DNA of 64,000 bases from Clavelina lepadiformis. Taxonomy: Eukaryota; Chordata; Ascidiacea; Aplousobranchia; Clavelinidae. Shown here piece after piece: positions 58,401 through 64,000 of the stretch. Below the pieces are notes generated by a model that was not told the origin of the DNA, ran no database searches, and saw only the letters and a program-made list of their open reading frames with translations. Location of the stretch: contig NC_135242.1 in NCBI RefSeq assembly GCF_947623445.1, positions 21,080,001-21,144,000 of the forward strand, given 5' to 3'. How positions within the stretch are numbered: the stretch's first letter is position 1; every line of letters begins with the position of its first letter. The position numbers and the translations under genes were made by a program.

Positions 58401-61400
58401 TTTTCATCTGGGAGATCCGATTCGCCTGATCCCATATCAACAGCGCTATCATTCAAATCTTCATCTTGATCTTTCGAAAGTTGAGGAACTTCCGATGGAA
58501 GCTTATACTCGTCCGGAGTTACCATGGCAACATTATTTTTCGCCCCGGATATGGTGTTGTTAATTTCTGTTGATAAACGTTCCATCAAGCACACATGCAA
58601 CATGCCAGACGCTTTTTATCACGTGCAATGTGAAGAAAAAGACAACAAATTTTGGTCTTGATTTGATCACAATGTAGCTCAGTAACATAACATTAAATAT
58701 CTTTCTTAAAATTCATTTGAAAGATATATTTGTTTAAAAATAACAATATTTTGAAATATAAGATATTTGTAAACAATTATCTTAATTATCTTAAAGTGGA
58801 CGTGTAAATATAAGCTACTTACATCGAAATAGTCCCACGATTGAAGAAATATCAATGCGTCGATTAAAATATATGCAATTTCACAATAAATTATTAAAAG
58901 TTTAGGTTAGTTGGGGCGCTATTGTATTAAATAAAATTGAACTAATCACACAACATATGCAACTAAGGTTTTTATTACGGCGTTGGACCAAATATTAAGA
59001 ATCCTGAAACGGAATATGTACTTTTTTAATTGATGTGAAAAGGACGATGCTCGTTAAAACCCATGCAAAGTGATGAAGCAGTTATCATGAACAGAATTTT
59101 GAGACAAGCTAGTAATGACGAACCGCATATCTTTGTCCGCAGGAGAACAACATAAGACAGCTCTAAACTTACCTTCTTTAACGTCCTTGGGAGTAGGGGC
59201 ATCCCCAAACATGGAATCCGTAACGTCATTATCCTCGGTATACAAGCTTGGGGTGGGAGAGCTAACGATCGATGAAAGGATCATGACGTCACAAGCTGAA
59301 ATAAACTTAGCGTCAGGGAGCTTACAGGAGGTCGTAGCAAGCATAGACGCCCAAGTCACTTAGACGACTTTTATTGACTTTTTTGATTGAGCAAGGGATA
59401 AGTTTAGTTTTATGGCCTGAACAAACAAAGGGAAAGTGTCTGGGGTTTAAACAGGCGTCGAAGACGGGTCGGCAGGTGGTCAACAAAACTATAATCCATC
59501 TAACATCACGAAACATTAAGATAGAGCATTTGATGAAAGAGCATATCCATGTTTAGGAATCACCTTGATGGTGGTTGAGATAAACAAATATCACTTACAA
59601 ACAAGGGCATTTCTCCCTGGTATACTGTACAGTGGCGACTTACCTTGATCAACCATTTCAACCCTCTTCTTTTTGATCTGAACTAGATTGCGGGTTGTAA
59701 CGTCGCTTGGTACAGGGCTAATAGAATGCGCGGCATTACTGAAAAATCAAAACAAGCATTGCTGCATTCAAGACGAAAACATATGAGGACGGTGTGTTGT
59801 TATCTTGCTGATATGTCAAACAAATTTTTGTCGTTCAAATAATCTGTAAAAAGTAAACGTTCTCAGTGAATACTTGGCAGGCAAGCTGTAAACATCAGAG
59901 AGTGAATCATCAGTCATGGTCGCATTGTCAACCATCCAATGGTAAGGGTTATCATCCTTTTCACTTGGCAAAACGAGGTGTATTTTTGGCTCTGGCGTTT
60001 CTGCTGAAATTATTTTTGCTAAAGGTTACGCAATCGCTGTAAAGTAACAAGCTCTTCAAGACGGCCCAGTTTCCCACGCTTCGAATTACCCATATCCAAG
60101 GATATCATTAGCTCCGTAATAACTATATACTTTGTGCGTGTCTCCGGTGTAATTGCCTATATGCACGGAATGGTGCTATACTGTATGTAGAAAATCATTG
60201 ACCTAGCCACGACCCAATGCCGGTTTTATTCAAGCACATTCCCGTTATCGCAATGAACAACAAGAAGAAAATCAAAACAAGGCGTTGTGAATTATGATCA
60301 CGTGTCACCTGTTTGTTCGTTATTGACAACCAGTGTTTACGTCATCTCACAAACAGTTGGTGTGACGGACTTCGTGCTGACGTCACACATTCATTGGGAA
60401 TTTAAAGACGTTTGATGGAGACCGATTCGACGTTTGTATTTTATAATTACATCTAAATCTTTTAGCCAAACTTTTATATAACACTATAAAGTTTTAACGT
60501 GAATATAACGCTCCATAACCTATGCGTGACGTCACGTTTATACCAACCGAGCAATTAAAATCCCCCAAATGCATACACACTCTACGGTTACAAATGTTGA
60601 ACAAAGAATTCCCTCAAGATAGCTTTCTTTTTAAAAAGAATAAGTCCAGTCTAAATAAATACTCCCAGCAGATGGAATAGTAAACGTTTGCTTCAGAACG
60701 CGAGCTAAAACGCATATACGAAATGTAACTTTGGACTAACTGTTCCTTATGAGTATGATAGGGCAATAGAATATAGTCGCACGAAATAAGCTAATTCTTC
60801 ACCTTTCGTCTGCGTCGGTGGTTTCAACCAGGGTCGTTTTATCGTTCTCTGCTCTTTTGATGTGAAAGGATCTCGTGGTACAGTCAGTATCTTCCGCTTT
60901 GATGGATCAATCTTTGACTTCTTTGGAGGAAGCTTCCTTCCGTGATGATGTTTTTGATAGTGATGATCGGAAAACCTAGGAAAGTTTTATTAGTTCTGAG
61001 CGGTTAATTTTGAATTAAAAACGCTAATAACTGTTGAAGTATAAAACAAAATATCCAGTTATACGCATGAGAACACTTTATACATCGGAGGAATGTTCAT
61101 AAGTGATACATAAAACGGAACAGTTTTAATAATGTTTTTCAATTCAAACTAACATAAACAGTAACAAAATTTTATTTAGTTTACCTTGGACAAATGTAGG
61201 GCACGTGTTCACGTAAATCCCAATGCAGGTTTTTGTGGTAAAAGTCGTGATGATGCGAGCAGAAAGGCAACGCCTTGACCGTCAGTTTAGCTTCCGAATT
61301 TAATTTAAGATATTGCAAAGGTTGGTTCTACCAACAAAACCGGTGTGAAGTTAGTTTTGTACAAAAGTTCAAAGCCTCTGTACCTTTGAATTATAAGAAA

Positions 61401-63946
61401 GGGCCTTGGTGCCTTTGGAAAATTGGTAAATCTGTTCAAATAAACTCCGAGAAACAAAAGGGTCGCGATACGCCTTTTATTGACACAATTCTTTTCATTT
61501 TAAAGGGAACGGTGGTGCAGGGATAAATACGTTGTGTCGGTAACACGCTGGTCAATGGCATGACAATATGTCCAGAATAAGCTGTGTAGGCGCTGACAAC
61601 AGAAACGTATTAAAATCAATCTAAGGGCGTACTAAGATCGGACGCAGCTTGTTTATCCCGATTTAGCAAATACTGCTTCTTCCCGCTTACACAAGTCGGG
61701 CCATTATACTGTTATGTCGGGACATGTTGTTTTTTGTAGGGCGTCGCGCCCTAATCGATATTTAATCGATTTCGCAAAGATTTAAAAACAACCATAAAGA
61801 ATTTTTTGACAAACCTGAGGGTCGCTCTGCACCCAGGTCCCCAGTCGTTGCACCCAAGTGAGCTTTGCGGATTCCTGCGGAACATTTTGCCACGCTTTGA
61901 TATGTCCCAGGTCCTTTATGGAGGGCAGGGACTTTTTACCACAAAACCCAGTGCTTCTCGTCGGAGAACGATGTATAATGTTCGACCGGGATCGCCTAAA
62001 AGGAAAGGCTTAGTGCAGGGATTTCCAACCTGCGGCCCGCCTGAGATTTTTGTGCGGCCCGCTAGTCATTTCCACTCCAAAAGTATGTACTTCATGTACC
62101 CATTTTTCTTGAAATTTAATAGGTTTTGCGGCCCATTCAATTATTTCAAGTGACAATGCTGTCCACTATAATAAAAGGTTGGACATCCCTGGCTTAGTGC
62201 CTGGTAATAAACGAATTCACGAAAGAGTCTAAAACTATTTTAATTATCTTCAGCTACTTAAGGAATTACATTCTTTCACATTATACTACGCTCGTTAAAA
62301 TCCAAAAACAACAGCCCACGACTTTACTCACCTCCCATCTCGTGAAGACAAAAATCTTGAAATGGGATATCGATCGAAAATCTGAATTTAGAAAATAAAT
62401 TGAATAGGAAATCGCAGTTTATCTATATATACCGGTTATTTAAGCAAAATAAAGGGCAATATATTAACGAGGTAAGCATAACATCGAATACTCTAGAATT
62501 TATTTTGCGGCAATTGCACGCACGATCGCTAGAACTCTAGAAAATTTCTCGAGCGGAATTTCAATGATTGCTTTGATAAAGAAATTTAATTTGGACCAAC
62601 GGGGAGTCAACAATAGACCGTTACGAAGATTTAACTTTCCTTTAACTTCCTTTCACTTACCAGTCCTGCTGTGAATCCATTAAATTAAGTAGACTTGAAC
62701 CTGGGTGGCATTTTACTTGCCAGTGCACAAAGGCGGCGGTAAATAATAATGATGTGCGTTACTATGGTGATGAGTTTATGAGGTTTTGTGTTGACAGACA
62801 AGCAGTTCTGTTTCATGTTTACAAACACATGTACTACGATATCGGTATCAGACAAGCACTCACACGACATTTTACAAAGATCTACTTTTTGCGAACCTTG
62901 TCATGCTGTAATCGTAACATAAATAAGTTGAACATAAGCTAATAAAGCAGTAATACACACTAATCATATATAGTTGCTTTACATTTTGTTAAAGCAAGGA
63001 AAGTTTTAGGAAATCGTCAAAACCGAGCGGTAGAATTATTATCTGACAAATCCTTTAAAGGTTCACTAAAACACAAAACTCATTATAGCATTAAGATCAT
63101 CACACAGAGAAATGTGGGTTTTCCATATCCTTGAAACGTGTTTGAATCGTAAACACCTCAACATGAAAATATTAATTTATGACAGTGAAAATTACAGCCC
63201 AACCGGCGGCATAGGTACTTCGTGTATAATAGACAGCACGGTAACTTCTGTATTTACACAACACAAAATACATGTAACAAAATCTATCGTGCGGGTGCGC
63301 GTCCCTGACAGCTTTCCTTTGACAACTCTCGAGGTTTGACATGGTTAAGTCTTTCGCCAACATTTGGTTATGAATATCCATGGGATGAGTCAACAGTGTG
63401 GTTAATTATGGATGTACCTACTGAAGACTGACATTTGACATAGCTAACAATTTCTTTTCGTTATGTAAGCATCGTGCACGTCTTTGACCTTCATATCTAT
63501 TTTGTTACAAAATGTCGGTTTATAATACCTAGTCGCACTATTCAGACTATAGGCGATTGTCGCAACATTTCATTCTATTTAAAGTCTCCATAATTACCCT
63601 AAACACACAATAGGGCGGTATATTTATGCAAGGAACGCCTTTACGAAAACTTATATTCGTTACTACAACGTACACAACTAAGTTACGAAAGTGTACCTAC
63701 CCGGGCTAATTCGGTCTCCTTAAAGTCAGGGCTTGGCTGGTTTCTTTCACGAAAGTACTGCTCTCTTAAGACGACGTGAGCCACAGACGGATGCATAGCC
63801 GGTTGTGGAGAAGACGGTGCAGGCAAACTGACTATAGGTACCACCTTTACCCGATGACGGTACTTTCCGACGGTCTTCGGAACCGCAAGTTCCGGAAGAT
63901 TTTGTTGTAATTTGGATAGCAATGAAACCCGGTAATCGCATTTCAT
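55440..63946 (-). CDS. EF-hand protein with proline/serine-rich N-terminal half, unnamed
   Basis: Exons with agreeing phases: 60975-60803, 60003-59874, 59738-59644, 59295-59173, 58611-58282, 57845-57744, 57549-57361, 57311-57179, 56950-56721, 56614-56544, 56461-56351, 56138-56041, 55888-55711, 55565-55440. Upstream, 63946-63701 is a good first exon (ATG after an in-frame stop). 62381-62332 and an exon ending at 61185 (HKNLHWDLREHVPYICPR) are likely, but their joins are unresolved. Parts in order: His/Lys-rich and Pro-rich stretches (RRRALPPLPPPP), acidic region (58282-58611), Ser/Arg stretch, a helix (ADEMRRMKEAEERRRKAHEK), a degenerate EF-hand (DGFLDKYC), a canonical one (DDDGDGHLDSREM), then a conserved-looking C-terminus with DFLTYLPLFAMVH. 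It probably binds calcium; role and location unknown. I do not recognise the family. Confidence 0.75.
62016..62191. mobile_element. Short hAT MITE in an intron of the EF-hand gene
   Basis: 176 bp with ends CAGGGATTTCCAACCT and AGGTTGGACATCCCTG, flanked by a perfect 8-bp duplication GCTTAGTG (62008-62015 and 62192-62199). Carries GCGGCCCGC blocks near the left end. No coding capacity. Confidence 0.9.
62392..63700. other. Long 5' intron of the EF-hand gene
   Basis: About 1.3 kb with no exon, repeat or RNA gene that I can support; short open frames here have no family features. Confidence 0.4.
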
Positions 63947-64000
63947 TTTCGGATCTAGTATTATTTATGAAGTGGAATTGATCATATCAAGTAGACATAA

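Noticed and set aside
1-64000. CRISPR arrays, rRNA genes, bacterial promoters or terminators
   Set aside because: None seen; the window is eukaryotic.

Overview
The window is animal nuclear DNA: genes are split by short GT-AG introns, AT-rich intergenic DNA is full of small DNA transposons, and the recognisable proteins are metazoan. An ascidian (tunicate) is the best guess. It rests on compact genes, a lamin-type intermediate filament gene with an odd tail, and 3' splice acceptors placed almost directly before the start codons of five neighbouring genes, as expected in a genome using spliced-leader trans-splicing. Species is not determined, and another invertebrate deuterostome is possible.

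Region 1 (1-25,800) is a large, imperfect inverted duplication. The left arm carries an apparently complete 17-exon lamin-like gene on the + strand (1944-11430): head, full-length lamin-type rod, a lamin tail domain, and a long Ser/Pro-rich C-terminus with no CaaX box. The right arm carries the same gene on the - strand (23234-17743). It has lost exons 12-16, including the tail domain, has an in-frame stop plus a shifted acceptor in exon 11, a changed TATA-like sequence, and a 1.65 kb transposon (CACTG ends, TAA target duplication) inserted exactly in front of its ATG. A further ~0.95 kb module occurs three times (1-966, 12440-13368, 14667-17366). The third copy is split by a hAT element that holds a Tigger/pogo-like element that holds another hAT element, each with clean target-site duplications.

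Region 2 (25,842-42,874) holds five housekeeping genes, all on the - strand. From 5' to 3' they are PUS1 (tRNA pseudouridine synthase), TBCCD1 (centrosome/Golgi positioning), a RUSF1/DUF647 membrane protein, PEX1 (peroxisomal AAA ATPase) and an ASPHD2-like aspartyl beta-hydroxylase-domain protein. PEX1 and TBCCD1 have uninterrupted coding regions although their neighbours have 3-10 exons. They serve unrelated processes; gaps of 0.7-1.4 kb argue against a tight operon.

Region 3 (43-50.8 kb) is gene-poor and transposon-rich: two hAT-type MITEs, a near-perfect 368 bp foldback element, a decayed piggyBac copy with TTAA flanks, and dispersed repeats.

Region 4 (50.8-64 kb) holds MFAP1 (spliceosome component, + strand, 10 exons). 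Converging on it is a long - strand gene for an EF-hand protein I cannot name, with at least 15 exons from 63,946 to 55,440 and a hAT MITE in one intron.
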